From Eubacteriales bacterium (lineage in GTDB: Bacteria; Bacillota; Clostridia; Lachnospirales; Lachnospiraceae): a stretch of 41,576 nt of DNA. Location: positions 1 to 41,576 of the forward strand of contig JAUNGT010000025.1 of NCBI GenBank assembly GCA_030524455.1. Direction: 5' to 3'. Positions 8,017-15,735 of the stretch are shown here, piece by piece (position 1 is the first letter of the stretch; each line of letters begins with the position of its first letter). The translations under genes and the position numbers were made by a program. Below the pieces are notes generated by a model, which saw only the letters and a list, made by a program, of their open reading frames with translations, had not been told where the DNA came from and ran no database searches.

Positions 8017-8680
8017 AGACGAGCTGTTTAAGCTGCGGGATGAAAAGTACAGGGCATTTCAGAGCAGGCTGATTCCGAACATATCGCCCGATACGGTGAT
8101 CGGGGTGAGAACTCCTGAATTAAGAAGGTATGCCAGGCAGCTGGTAAAGCAGGAGGAAGTACAGGACTTTCTGGATGAGCTCCCACACCGTTACTATGAC
8201 GAGAATCAGCTGCATGCGTTGATTATTTCCGAAATCAGGGATTTTGACCGGTGCATTGCAGAAACGTTCAGATTTCTTCCGTATGTGGACAACTGGGCAA
8301 CCTGCGACCAGATGTCGCCAAAGATATTCAAAAGACACAGGAAAGAGCTTCTCCCGTATATCCGGACCTGGTTATCCTCTGATGAGACTTATACGATTCG
8401 GTTTGCCGTTGGGATGCTGATGACACATTTTCTGGAGGAGGATTTTGACGGCATTTATCCGGAAATGGTGGCGGCAATACGTTCGGATGAGTATTATGTC
8501 AACATGATGATCGCCTGGTATTTTGCCACGGCGCTCGCCAAGCAATACGATGCGGTTCTCCCATACATAGAAAATCGCCGCCTTGCCGCCTGGACGCATA
8601 ACAAAACCATTCAAAAGGCGATGGAAAGCTATCGTATTTCGGATGAGCAGAAAGCGTATTTGAGGAAAGAAAAAATATAA
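8003..8680 (+). CDS. DNA alkylation repair protein, AlkD-like HEAT-repeat family
   Basis: A 225-aa all-helical protein. Family marks are VIGVRTPELRRYARQL near the N-terminus, YYDENQLHALIIS, the conserved VDNWATCDQMSPKIFKRHR, and YVNMMIAWYFATALAKQYDAVLPYIE followed by WTHNKTIQKAMESYRIS. The WATCD aspartate matches the position of the AlkC/AlkD catalytic aspartate. It likely removes bulky or charged alkylated bases by a non-flipping glycosylase mechanism. I take ATG 8003 as start because GGGGGA lies 7 bases ahead; the ATG at 7997 touches that site. It lies 14 bases inside the preceding gene, hence coupled. Confidence 0.88.
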   Translation: MRKIEDELFKLRDEKYRAFQSRLIPNISPDTVIGVRTPELRRYARQLVKQEEVQDFLDELPHRYYDENQLHALIISEIRDFDRCIAETFRFLPYVDNWATCDQMSPKIFKRHRKELLPYIRTWLSSDETYTIRFAVGMLMTHFLEEDFDGIYPEMVAAIRSDEYYVNMMIAWYFATALAKQYDAVLPYIENRRLAAWTHNKTIQKAMESYRISDEQKAYLRKEKI

Positions 8681-8681
8681 T

Positions 8682-8748
8682 CTACAAATGTAGAAAACAG
8701 CTTGACAAAAATCTGTCTGCAAAGTAACATGGAATTAAGACAATTGTC
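8682..8748 (+). promoter_or_regulatory. Promoter of the blaI-like operon with two BlaI-type operators
   Basis: TTGACA (8702-8707), 17-base spacer, TAACAT (8725-8730). The promoter is flanked by two palindromes, CTACAAATGTAG (8682-8693) and GACAATTGTC (8739-8748). Both carry the ACA-NN-TGT core known from BlaI/MecI operators, one upstream of -35 and one just past the start site. Autorepression by the downstream BlaI-like protein is the natural reading. Confidence 0.75.
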
Positions 8749-8767
8749 GATAATGGAGGTGAAGCTT

Positions 8768-9157
8768 ATGACTGCGATAAACAAACTGCCGGACGCGGAG
8801 TTTGAGATTATGAAAATCGTATGGCAGTTATCTCCCCCGGTAACAAGCAGCATGCTGATGGAACTGTTGACCAAAGAAGGTGGGAAGGCCTGGAAGCTGC
8901 AGACCATTCATACACTGTTAGGCCGTCTTGTCGAGCGGGGATTTCTGAAAACCCGGAAATCCGGAAAGGAACGTTTTTTTGAACCGCTGATAGGAAGGGA
9001 TGAATATCTGCAATACGAAACACAGAGTTTTGTAAAACAATATTACGGTGGTTCCCGGTTGAATCTGATCAATGCGATGTATCAGAACGGAAGCTTAAAG
9101 GATGATGAAATTGACGAATTGATTCAGTGGATGAACGACCAGAGGAAAAAGCAATGA
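8768..9157 (+). CDS. BlaI/MecI/CopY-family repressor
   Basis: A 129-aa winged-helix repressor. The family opening INKLPDAEFEIMKIVWQLSPPVT is followed by the recognition helix region KAWKLQTIHTLLGRLVERG and the wing FLKTRKSGKERFFEPLI; the C-terminal third is the helical dimerisation part that a cognate protease would cut. The start ATG 8768 has GGAGGTGAAGC at the right distance, so the in-frame codons upstream are not used. Its stop overlaps the start of the M56 peptidase gene (ATGA), the usual blaI-blaR layout. It probably binds the palindromes at 8682 and 8739. Confidence 0.93.
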   Translation: MTAINKLPDAEFEIMKIVWQLSPPVTSSMLMELLTKEGGKAWKLQTIHTLLGRLVERGFLKTRKSGKERFFEPLIGRDEYLQYETQSFVKQYYGGSRLNLINAMYQNGSLKDDEIDELIQWMNDQRKKQ

Positions 9158-10488
9158 ATCTGTTCCTGAACCAGTTGGCGCATACTTCCATAATGATGAC
9201 GGTGATAGCAGGCTTTTACATACTTGCAGGCGTATGGATGAGGAAGAATTATTTTGCGGAAGATTTTTACGATGTCGGGAAAATAATTCTGTTTGGATTC
9301 CTTATTCCGTTTCGGCCACGGGTTACAGTCATGAGCCTGAAAGGCTTTTCGGGACCGAAAAGCACGGTTAACCTGCAGAAAACGATAACCGCCATGTATA
9401 CGGAGCATTTCGAATCAGACGGAAGAGCTGTGCTGCCAACGGTTACCGGATCAACGGTCAATATCATTTTTCTGATTTGGCTTCTGGGATTTTTGGTTGT
9501 ATTGTTTTACCAATTGATAAAATATGTGCGTTTCAAAAGTATGCTGAGGCGATGGAGCGAAGATTTTAGCGAGGTTCAGATCGTGAAAATATTCCAGGAA
9601 ATGAAGAAGGAGTTTGGAATAAATTCGGAGCTTCGTCTGAAAAAATGCGCCTGTATATCCGGCCCCATGCTGATTCAATTATCAGATCCTGTTATCCTGC
9701 TTACGGACCATCCGGTTACAGGGGAAGATTTAAAGCTTATATTGAGGCATGAGATGATACATTTGAAGCGCAAAGACCTGTGGTTTCGATGGGCATTGCT
9801 GCTGGCGGCTGCAGTGAACTGGTTTAATCCGGTGATTTATATATTTTCCGGAGTTTTCAACGATTTCTGTGAGCTTTCCTGCGATGAGAAGGTTACAGAA
9901 AATATGTCGGAATCAGGGAAATATCGGTATTCGATGATTCTTATACATCTGGCCGGCCGTTACTCAAAGCAAGGCACTTTATTTTCAGCGTTTTCCCGTG
10001 GAGGAAAGGGATATATGAAAAAACGACTCTATTCCATTATGAATACGACCAAGAAAAAATTCGGCCCTGCGGTGCTCATGATTTGTATTCTGTCGGTATT
10101 GTGCGCAGGGACGGCATTTGCAGCTTCCCCAAATTGGAAGACAGATGAGGAGATTCAGAAAGAAATGGAAGAAGCCTTTTCGGAAGTATTCAGCAATGAA
10201 TTTAACGAAGACGATTTTCCGGGTATGATCATTACCTATGATGAAAAGGGGATTCCGATTGTGCTGGATCCAAATCCCCCCGCCATGAAAGAAGGCGTTT
10301 ACGCAACCGGAAGATATGAAAAAAATGGATTTTATTCTTCATCTGACTGCGCAAGCTCAAACCTGGTTTTTTATATTTTAAAGGGCCAGCAGGTGGAAGT
10401 GCTGGACAGCTCCTACACGACCGCTGCCGCGAAGGTAAAATATGCGGGGGCGACAGGTTATATGAAAAAGACGAAAGTGAAATTTTAA
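9154..10488 (+). CDS. M56 (BlaR1-type) membrane metalloprotease with C-terminal SH3-like segment
   Basis: A 444-aa membrane zinc protease and probable partner of the BlaI-like repressor. Membrane segments lie at about 12-28, 43-53, 103-124, 211-231 and 312-330. The zinc motif is HEMIH (199-203) with further acidic ligands in CELSCDEK (E240/D244/E245). Unlike BlaR1 it has no penicillin-binding domain: after a short acidic linker the exported C-terminus (about 380-444) looks like a bacterial SH3 repeat (YATGRYEKNGFYSSSDC ... GQQVEVLDSSYTTAAAKVKYAGATGYMKK). The start ATG 9154 has AGAGGA 7 bases upstream. A signal other than a beta-lactam is likely. Confidence 0.88.
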   Translation: MNLFLNQLAHTSIMMTVIAGFYILAGVWMRKNYFAEDFYDVGKIILFGFLIPFRPRVTVMSLKGFSGPKSTVNLQKTITAMYTEHFESDGRAVLPTVTGSTVNIIFLIWLLGFLVVLFYQLIKYVRFKSMLRRWSEDFSEVQIVKIFQEMKKEFGINSELRLKKCACISGPMLIQLSDPVILLTDHPVTGEDLKLILRHEMIHLKRKDLWFRWALLLAAAVNWFNPVIYIFSGVFNDFCELSCDEKVTENMSESGKYRYSMILIHLAGRYSKQGTLFSAFSRGGKGYMKKRLYSIMNTTKKKFGPAVLMICILSVLCAGTAFAASPNWKTDEEIQKEMEEAFSEVFSNEFNEDDFPGMIITYDEKGIPIVLDPNPPAMKEGVYATGRYEKNGFYSSSDCASSNLVFYILKGQQVEVLDSSYTTAAAKVKYAGATGYMKKTKVKF

Positions 10489-10931
10489 TGATAATTCAGG
10501 AAATCAAAGAAAATAAAAAGGATTATTTGTCGCTGCTGCTTCTGGCAGATGAGCAGGAAACGATGATAGACCGCTATATTAAACGGGGAACAATGTATGT
10601 GCTTACGGATCATGGTGTGAAGGCAGAATGTGTTGTTATGGACGAGGGGGATGGTATTCTTGAAATAAAAAATATAGCGGTGCTGCCTGGATACCAGGGA
10701 ACAGGCTATGGAAAAGCGCTGATCGACTTCCTGGTTCAAAAATATTCCGGGAAATATAATATACTGCAGGTTGGCACAGGAGACAGCCCTTTGACGATAC
10801 CGTTTTATGAAAAATGCGGGTTTATCCGCTCTCACCGTATCAAAGACTTTTTCATAGATAATTATGATCATCCGATTGTCGAATGCGGCGTTTTGCTGAC
10901 GGATATGGTGTATCTGAGGAGAGGTTTGTGA
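10488..10931 (+). CDS. GNAT-family N-acetyltransferase
   Basis: A 147-aa GCN5-type acetyltransferase. The acetyl-CoA loop is LPGYQGTGYGKALIDFL (motif A, about 65-81), preceded by the strand ILEIKNIAV; motif B is PLTIPFYEKCGFIRSHRIKDFF. The substrate is unknown. Its ATG shares a base with the stop of the M56 protease gene (TAATG), so it belongs to the BlaI-like operon and may be part of the response that the repressor controls, for example modification of an antibiotic or cell-wall compound (inference). Confidence 0.9.
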   Translation: MIIQEIKENKKDYLSLLLLADEQETMIDRYIKRGTMYVLTDHGVKAECVVMDEGDGILEIKNIAVLPGYQGTGYGKALIDFLVQKYSGKYNILQVGTGDSPLTIPFYEKCGFIRSHRIKDFFIDNYDHPIVECGVLLTDMVYLRRGL

Positions 10932-10984
10932 CTTTAAGGGGATTGGTCTGAGTGCTTCAGGAACAGGCACGCCACTCACCTCCA

Positions 10985-11073
10985 TTTGATTTTTGTGCTT
11001 ATATTACACCGCTAACTTGCACAAAAATCAAAACCCGCAAGATCAGCGCCGTTTTTGATTGAAATTCAAAAAC
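10985..11073. repeat. Two adjacent inverted repeats (hairpins)
   Basis: A perfect 14-base stem TTTGATTTTTGTGC (10985-10998) / GCACAAAAATCAAA (11019-11032) with a 20-base loop is followed by an 8-base stem GTTTTTGA (11051-11058) / TCAAAAAC (11066-11073). They lie between the GNAT gene and the next promoter. The first may end the GNAT transcript, though no T-run follows it directly; otherwise the role is open. Confidence 0.55.
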
Positions 11074-11081
11074 AAATCCTC

Positions 11082-11112
11082 TTGACCTGAACCCCACTTG
11101 AAGTGATATGCT
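11082..11112 (+). promoter_or_regulatory. MerR-type promoter candidate (19-base spacer) upstream of the DUF362 gene
   Basis: TTGACC (11082-11087) and TATGCT (11107-11112) are 19 bases apart. Within the spacer ACCTGAA and TTGAAGT form an imperfect dyad. An over-long spacer with a dyad inside is the hallmark of promoters activated by MerR-family proteins. No merR gene lies in the window, so the regulator would be elsewhere. Confidence 0.5.
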
Positions 11113-11169
11113 ATATCCATACCCTGATGGATCGAGGGGAGTAGATTACTTCACGAGGAGGAAAATGCA

Positions 11170-12291
11170 ATGGAGAAATCAACGGTTTATTTTACCGATT
11201 TCCGCTGTCATGTGGGAACAAGTCAGCTGGATAAGCTCAAAAAGCTCTGTCTTGCGGCGGGGATCCGTCAGATCGACATGGACGGCAAATTTGTGGCGAT
11301 CAAGATGCACTTCGGAGAGCTGGGGAATCTGGCCTTTTTGCGCCCCAACTATGCGAGGGCGGTGGCGGATCTGTGCAAGGCGCAGGGCGGTATGCCGTTT
11401 CTGACGGACTGCAATACGCTGTATCCGGGCAGCCGCAAGAATGCGCTGGAGCATCTGGACTGTGCGAATTTAAACGGATTCAACACGATATCCACCGGCT
11501 GTCAGATTCTGATCGGGGACGGACTGAGGGGCACGGACGAGGTGGAAGTACCGATCCCGAACGCGGAGTTTTGTCCGGCGCCCAAGATCGGCCGGGCTAT
11601 CATGGACGCGGATGTGTTTATCAGCCTGACTCACTTTAAAGGACACGAATCGACGGGCTTTGGCGGTGCGATCAAAAATATCGGCATGGGCTGCGGCAGC
11701 CGGGCCGGAAAGATGGAGCAGCACGCCAGCGGCAAGCCAGTGATCGAGCAGGAGATTTGCAGGGGCTGTCACCGATGCGCAAAGGAGTGCGGAAGCGACG
11801 CGATTTCCTATGTAAATGGGAAGGCAGTGATCGATTATGAGCTGTGCAAGGGCTGCGGACGCTGCATCGGCGCCTGCAATTTTGACGCGATCCATAATCC
11901 CAACGACAGCACCAACGAGCTGCTGGACCGGAAGATGGCGGAGTACGCCTTTGCAGTCTGTCATGACAGGCCCTGCTTCCATATTTCCCTGGTGCAGGAT
12001 ATCAGCCCCAACTGCGATTGCCACGGCGAGAATGACGCGCCGATCCTGCCGGATATCGGGATGTTTGCAAGCTTTGACCCGGTGGCCCTGGATCAGGCCT
12101 GTGCGGATGCCTGTCTGAAGGCGACGCCCATCGCAAACAGCCAGCTGGGCGAGCACCTGGCAAGGCCGGACTGGCATTGTCACCACGATCATTTCCTGGA
12201 TTCCAATCCGAATGTGGAGTGGAAGGCGACGCTGGATCAGGCGGAAAAAATCGGCCTGGGCACGCGGGAATATGTCCTGAAAAAAATCTGA
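11170..12291 (+). CDS. DUF362 protein with 2x[4Fe-4S] ferredoxin domain
   Basis: A 373-aa cytoplasmic iron-sulfur protein. The DUF362 domain (about 1-190 and again to the C-terminus) includes KMHFGELGN, FLTDCNTLYPGSRKNA, DADVFISLTHFKGHESTGFGG and NIGMGCGSRAGK. Two ferredoxin cluster motifs are inserted: CRGCHRCAKEC and CKGCGRCIGAC, followed later by the DUF362 end FDPVALDQACADAC. GAGGAGG precedes the ATG. Such proteins are common in anaerobes and thought to take part in electron transfer, but I know of no assigned reaction. It is co-transcribed with the MFS gene that follows 20 bases later. Confidence 0.88.
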   Translation: MEKSTVYFTDFRCHVGTSQLDKLKKLCLAAGIRQIDMDGKFVAIKMHFGELGNLAFLRPNYARAVADLCKAQGGMPFLTDCNTLYPGSRKNALEHLDCANLNGFNTISTGCQILIGDGLRGTDEVEVPIPNAEFCPAPKIGRAIMDADVFISLTHFKGHESTGFGGAIKNIGMGCGSRAGKMEQHASGKPVIEQEICRGCHRCAKECGSDAISYVNGKAVIDYELCKGCGRCIGACNFDAIHNPNDSTNELLDRKMAEYAFAVCHDRPCFHISLVQDISPNCDCHGENDAPILPDIGMFASFDPVALDQACADACLKATPIANSQLGEHLARPDWHCHHDHFLDSNPNVEWKATLDQAEKIGLGTREYVLKKI

Positions 12292-12311
12292 CCGGCGGGA
12301 GTTTTACAGAA

Positions 12312-13496
12312 ATGGAAAAAGGCTATCAAAAGACAATTTACGCCTGTTTTACGGGCTACATCGTGCAGGCGATCGTCAACAATTTCCTGCCGTTACTGTT
12401 TTTAACGTTTCAGAGCAGCTACGGGATTCCGCTGTCCTCCATCACACTGCTGATCACGCTGAATTTCTTGCTTCAGCTTCTGGTGGATCTTGTGTCGGTG
12501 AGCTTTGTGGATAAGCTGGGTTATCGGACCTGTATGCTGATTGCGCATGGCTGCGTGGCGGCCGGGCTGGTGCTTCTGACCATCCTGCCGGAGGTGCTGC
12601 CTCCCTTTGCCGGTCTTTTGACGGCGGTGCTTGTCTATGCGGTGGGCGGCGGGCTTTTAGAGGTGCTGGTAAGCCCTGTGGTGGAGGCCTGCCCCACCCG
12701 CAACAAGGAGAAGGTGATGAGCCTGCTGCACTCCTTTTACTGCTGGGGACATGTGGGCGTGGTGCTTTTGTCCACCCTTTTCTTTGCGGTGTGCGGCATT
12801 CAGAACTGGAAAATCATGGCCGTGCTCTGGGCGCTTGTCCCGCTGTGCAACGGGATCGCCTTCACCAAGGTGCCCATGGCCTCCCTGATCGCGGAGGGCG
12901 AGCGGGGAATGACGATGAAGGAGCTTTTTGCGCAGAAGGCGTTCTGGGTGTTTCTGCTGATGATGACCTGCGCCGGAGCCAGCGAGCAGGCGGTGAGCCA
13001 GTGGGCCTCCACCTTCGCGGAAAAAGGGCTCGGCGTGACAAAGACGGTGGGGGATCTGGCGGGGCCGATGTCCTTTGCGGTACTGATGGGAAGCTCGCGG
13101 GCCTTTTACGGAAAGTACGGCGACCAGATCAATCTGGATCGGTTCATGGCGGCCAGCTGCCTGCTCTGCGTCGTTTCCTACCTGTGTATTTCGCTGGTGC
13201 CGATACCGGCGGTAGGGCTGTTGGGCTGCGCGTTATGCGGGCTGTCCGTCGGGATCATGTGGCCCGGGACCTTCAGCAAGGCATCCGCCTTTTTCCGGCG
13301 GGGCGGCACGGCGCTGTTTGCGCTGCTGGCGCTGGCCGGGGATCTGGGCTGCTCCGGCGGCCCCACGCTGGTGGGCTTTGTGTCGGAGCGCTTTGGAGAG
13401 AACCTCCGGATGGGGATCCTGGCGGCGCTGATATTCCCGGCGCTTTTGCTGGCCGGGCTCTGGCTGGAGAAAGGCTGCCGAAAAAGGATTTCATAG
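12312..13496 (+). CDS. MFS transporter
   Basis: A 394-aa membrane protein with about 12 hydrophobic segments. Signature features of the major facilitator family are visible: VSFVDKLGYRTCMLIAHG in the first cytoplasmic loop, a second-half repeat around YGKYGDQINLDRFM, and a central loop around residues 190-215. Its arrangement and size recall the FucP/fungal-sugar-symporter-like branch, but substrate prediction is not possible by eye. Start ATG 12312 has GGGAG 10 bases upstream; codons open further upstream overlap the DUF362 gene and are not used. Local G+C is high, as in the rest of 11-36 kb. Confidence 0.85.
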   Translation: MEKGYQKTIYACFTGYIVQAIVNNFLPLLFLTFQSSYGIPLSSITLLITLNFLLQLLVDLVSVSFVDKLGYRTCMLIAHGCVAAGLVLLTILPEVLPPFAGLLTAVLVYAVGGGLLEVLVSPVVEACPTRNKEKVMSLLHSFYCWGHVGVVLLSTLFFAVCGIQNWKIMAVLWALVPLCNGIAFTKVPMASLIAEGERGMTMKELFAQKAFWVFLLMMTCAGASEQAVSQWASTFAEKGLGVTKTVGDLAGPMSFAVLMGSSRAFYGKYGDQINLDRFMAASCLLCVVSYLCISLVPIPAVGLLGCALCGLSVGIMWPGTFSKASAFFRRGGTALFALLALAGDLGCSGGPTLVGFVSERFGENLRMGILAALIFPALLLAGLWLEKGCRKRIS

Positions 13497-13517
13497 AAAA
13501 AGAGGCAGAAAAAAAGA

Positions 13518-13559
13518 GGCTGTGAAAAATGAGAAATCATTTTTTCACAGCCCCTTTTT
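13518..13559. terminator. Bidirectional terminator between MFS and GH31 genes
   Basis: Stem GGCTGTGAAAAATGA (13518-13532) / TCATTTTTTCACAGCC (13537-13552), then CCTTTTTTT. An A-run on the other side serves the - strand. It ends both the MFS transcript and the convergent GH31 transcript. Confidence 0.88.
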
Positions 13560-15556
13560 TAAAGCTTGCCGATCAGATAGCTCTGGCGGCCCTCCCGCAG
13601 ATAGACGGGCAGGGTGTCAAGCGGCGCGTTGGCCTCGATCCACTGGCCGCCCGGAAGGCTTTCGCCGGTGCGGGCGTCGGTCCAGGAGGCTCCTGCCGGA
13701 AGGTATACCCGGCGGCTGACCGCTTTTTCGTGGCAGACAGGAGCGACCAGAATGTCGGGACCAAACAGGTAGGAATCCCGGATCTCCCAGCAGACGGGAT
13801 CCTCCGGAAATTCGTAGAACAGGGCGCGCAGCACCGGATCGCCGGTCTTGTGGGCCTGCTCCATCAGGCTGCGGGTGTAATCGCGCATCTGCTCCCGCAG
13901 GTTGATGAATTTGACCAGGATCGGATAGGCCTCCTCGCCGAAGCTCCAGATTTCATTATCCGCACCGGTATTTTCACGAACCTCTCCGGCTTTGTTGATG
14001 ATGGTCCGGACGGGCTGACGGCAGCCGTGCAGGCGCATTACCGGGCAGAAGGCGCCGAACTGGAACCAGCGCACCAAAAGTTCCCGGAAGTCCTCGTCCG
14101 CCGTCTGTCCGCCGTGAAAGCCGCCGATGTCCGTGGTCCACCACGGGATGCCGGACAGTCCCATATGGATGCCGGCGCAGATCTGCTTGCGGAAGTCCTC
14201 GTAGGTGGACATGATATCGCCGGACCAGACAAGGGCCCCGTAGCGCTGGCTGCCGGCCCAGGCGCAGCGGATCAGGTTGACGATATTGTCCTGCCCCATC
14301 TCCTTTTGGCCCTCGTAAAACAGGCGGGCATACTCGCGGGGGTAGATGTTTCCGGTCTCCACCACAGGGCCTGCGTGATACCGGTAGTTTTCATACTCGT
14401 AGGTAGTAAATTCCGGCTCCGCCTCGTCCAGCCAGAAGGTCCGGACTCCCAAATCAGCGTAGTTTTTGCGGCATTTTTCCCAGACATAACGGCGGGTACG
14501 GGGATTGGTGGCATCCATGAATACGTTGTTGCCGTGGAAAACCATCTGTACGTCGATGCCGGAGTTGATTTTGACCAGCAGGCCCTGCTGCTTCATCTCC
14601 TCGTAATTTTCACTGCGCCAGTCCACCTGAGGCCAGATGGAAACCATCGTCTCGATTCCCATGCTGTGGAGCTCGTCGATCATCGCCCTGGGATCGGGAA
14701 AATATTCCTCATCAAAGCGCCAGTCGCCGCAGCGGGGCCAGTGGTAGTAGTCGATCACCAGCATATCCAGCGGGATGCCGCGCCTTTTGTACTCGTGCGC
14801 GATGTCCAGCACCTGCTGCTGATTGTAGTAGCGCAGCTTGCACTGCCAGAAGCCAAGGCCGTACTCCGGCATCATGGGCGTCTTTCCGGTGGCCTCCGCG
14901 TAGGCGCGCTCGATCAGCGCCGGGGTGTCGTTGGCGGTGATCCAGTAGTCCAGCTGACGGGTGGACTGGGCGATCCATTCGGTGGTGTTTGCGCCGAAAT
15001 GCACCTCGCCCACGGCGGCATTGTGCCACAAAAAGCCGTAGCCAAGGCTGGAGATGTAAAAGGGGATGCTGGCCTGGGAGTTGCGGTGGGCGAGCTCCAG
15101 GTTATAGCCTTTCAGGTTCAGCGCCTCCTGCTGGTACTGTCCCATGCCGTAGATTTTTTCAGCGGGATCGGAGACGAAGGTGGCCTTCAGCTGATAGCCT
15201 CCGCCGGGCAGCGCCTTGAAAAAGCGGGGGCGCAGGCAGAGGGCGTTGCCGTTGGGGATTTCCTGCAAAAGCAGCTCTCCCTTCTGATTATAGAAGCTGA
15301 TCTGCAGATTTTTGCCCCAGGGCTGTACGACAAGCTCCGCCCGGATTTTACCGTTTGTGATGGAAGCGCGCATCTCTTCCGTTTCGATGGAGCTCTCCGT
15401 CTGTGCGGGCGGCAGCAGCGCTGCGGAATCCTCCGTGATATCGCCGAGAATGACGGAGCGCACCCGCAGGCTGTTTTCGCCCCAGGGCGTGAGCATGACC
15501 GTCTCGCCGTTTTCGCGGAACAGAAGGCTGTTGCCCTTTTGTTCAAAATATTGCAT
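13559..15556 (-). CDS. Glycoside hydrolase family 31 (alpha-xylosidase/alpha-glucosidase type)
   Basis: A 665-aa retaining alpha-glycosidase without a signal peptide, hence cytoplasmic. The N-terminal beta-sandwich domain (about 1-220) is followed by the TIM barrel with PEYGLGFWQCKLRYYNQQ and IPLDMLVIDYYHW. The nucleophile is D377 in FWLDEAEPE, the acid/base probably D447 in VWSGDIMSTY; GIPWWTTDIGGF and MRLHG complete the active site, then C-terminal beta domains. It probably releases xylose or glucose from imported oligosaccharides; the exact specificity is open. AGGAGGAA precedes the ATG. It is divergent from an AraC-type regulator at 15736, which is its likely controller. Confidence 0.93.
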   Translation of the reverse strand: MQYFEQKGNSLLFRENGETVMLTPWGENSLRVRSVILGDITEDSAALLPPAQTESSIETEEMRASITNGKIRAELVVQPWGKNLQISFYNQKGELLLQEIPNGNALCLRPRFFKALPGGGYQLKATFVSDPAEKIYGMGQYQQEALNLKGYNLELAHRNSQASIPFYISSLGYGFLWHNAAVGEVHFGANTTEWIAQSTRQLDYWITANDTPALIERAYAEATGKTPMMPEYGLGFWQCKLRYYNQQQVLDIAHEYKRRGIPLDMLVIDYYHWPRCGDWRFDEEYFPDPRAMIDELHSMGIETMVSIWPQVDWRSENYEEMKQQGLLVKINSGIDVQMVFHGNNVFMDATNPRTRRYVWEKCRKNYADLGVRTFWLDEAEPEFTTYEYENYRYHAGPVVETGNIYPREYARLFYEGQKEMGQDNIVNLIRCAWAGSQRYGALVWSGDIMSTYEDFRKQICAGIHMGLSGIPWWTTDIGGFHGGQTADEDFRELLVRWFQFGAFCPVMRLHGCRQPVRTIINKAGEVRENTGADNEIWSFGEEAYPILVKFINLREQMRDYTRSLMEQAHKTGDPVLRALFYEFPEDPVCWEIRDSYLFGPDILVAPVCHEKAVSRRVYLPAGASWTDARTGESLPGGQWIEANAPLDTLPVYLREGRQSYLIGKL

Positions 15557-15620
15557 GGTATTCCTCCTCGCTTGTGGTGTTGTAATGATATTATTATAGA
15601 ATACCGGTGGAGAAAAAGCT

Positions 15621-15649
15621 TTCAGAATTTGGGCAAAATATGATACAAT
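15621..15649 (+). promoter_or_regulatory. Promoter candidate of the AraC gene next to GH31
   Basis: TTCAGA (15621-15626), 17-base spacer, TACAAT (15644-15649). On the opposite strand TATAAT at 15598-15593 can serve GH31, though its -35 is poor, as expected for a promoter that needs an activator. Confidence 0.5.
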
Positions 15650-15657
15650 ATTGATGC

Positions 15658-15698
15658 TGACAGTTCATCCAGCCAGGAGTAACCGGCCAAAATCGTGC
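15658..15698 (+). repeat. Partial copy of the dispersed inverted-repeat element
   Basis: About 40 bases match the reverse complement of 29420-29461 with roughly four differences: the end motif ACAGTTCA, the block CCAGCCAGGAGT, and CAAAATCGTGC. It lies in the 5' leader of the AraC gene, immediately after the inferred transcription start. Confidence 0.7.
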
Positions 15699-15735
15699 GG
15701 TCCGTTTGGGAGAGCGGGAAAGGAGACAATCGTTT

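Noticed and set aside
13529..15643. Long open reading frame opposite the GH31 gene (about 700 codons)
   Set aside because: It is a by-product of the GC-rich third positions of GH31 on the other strand. The translation is full of low-complexity His/Gln/Asp/Gly-rich stretches, shows no family motif and has no ribosome-binding site; the GH31 frame carries the catalytic motifs.
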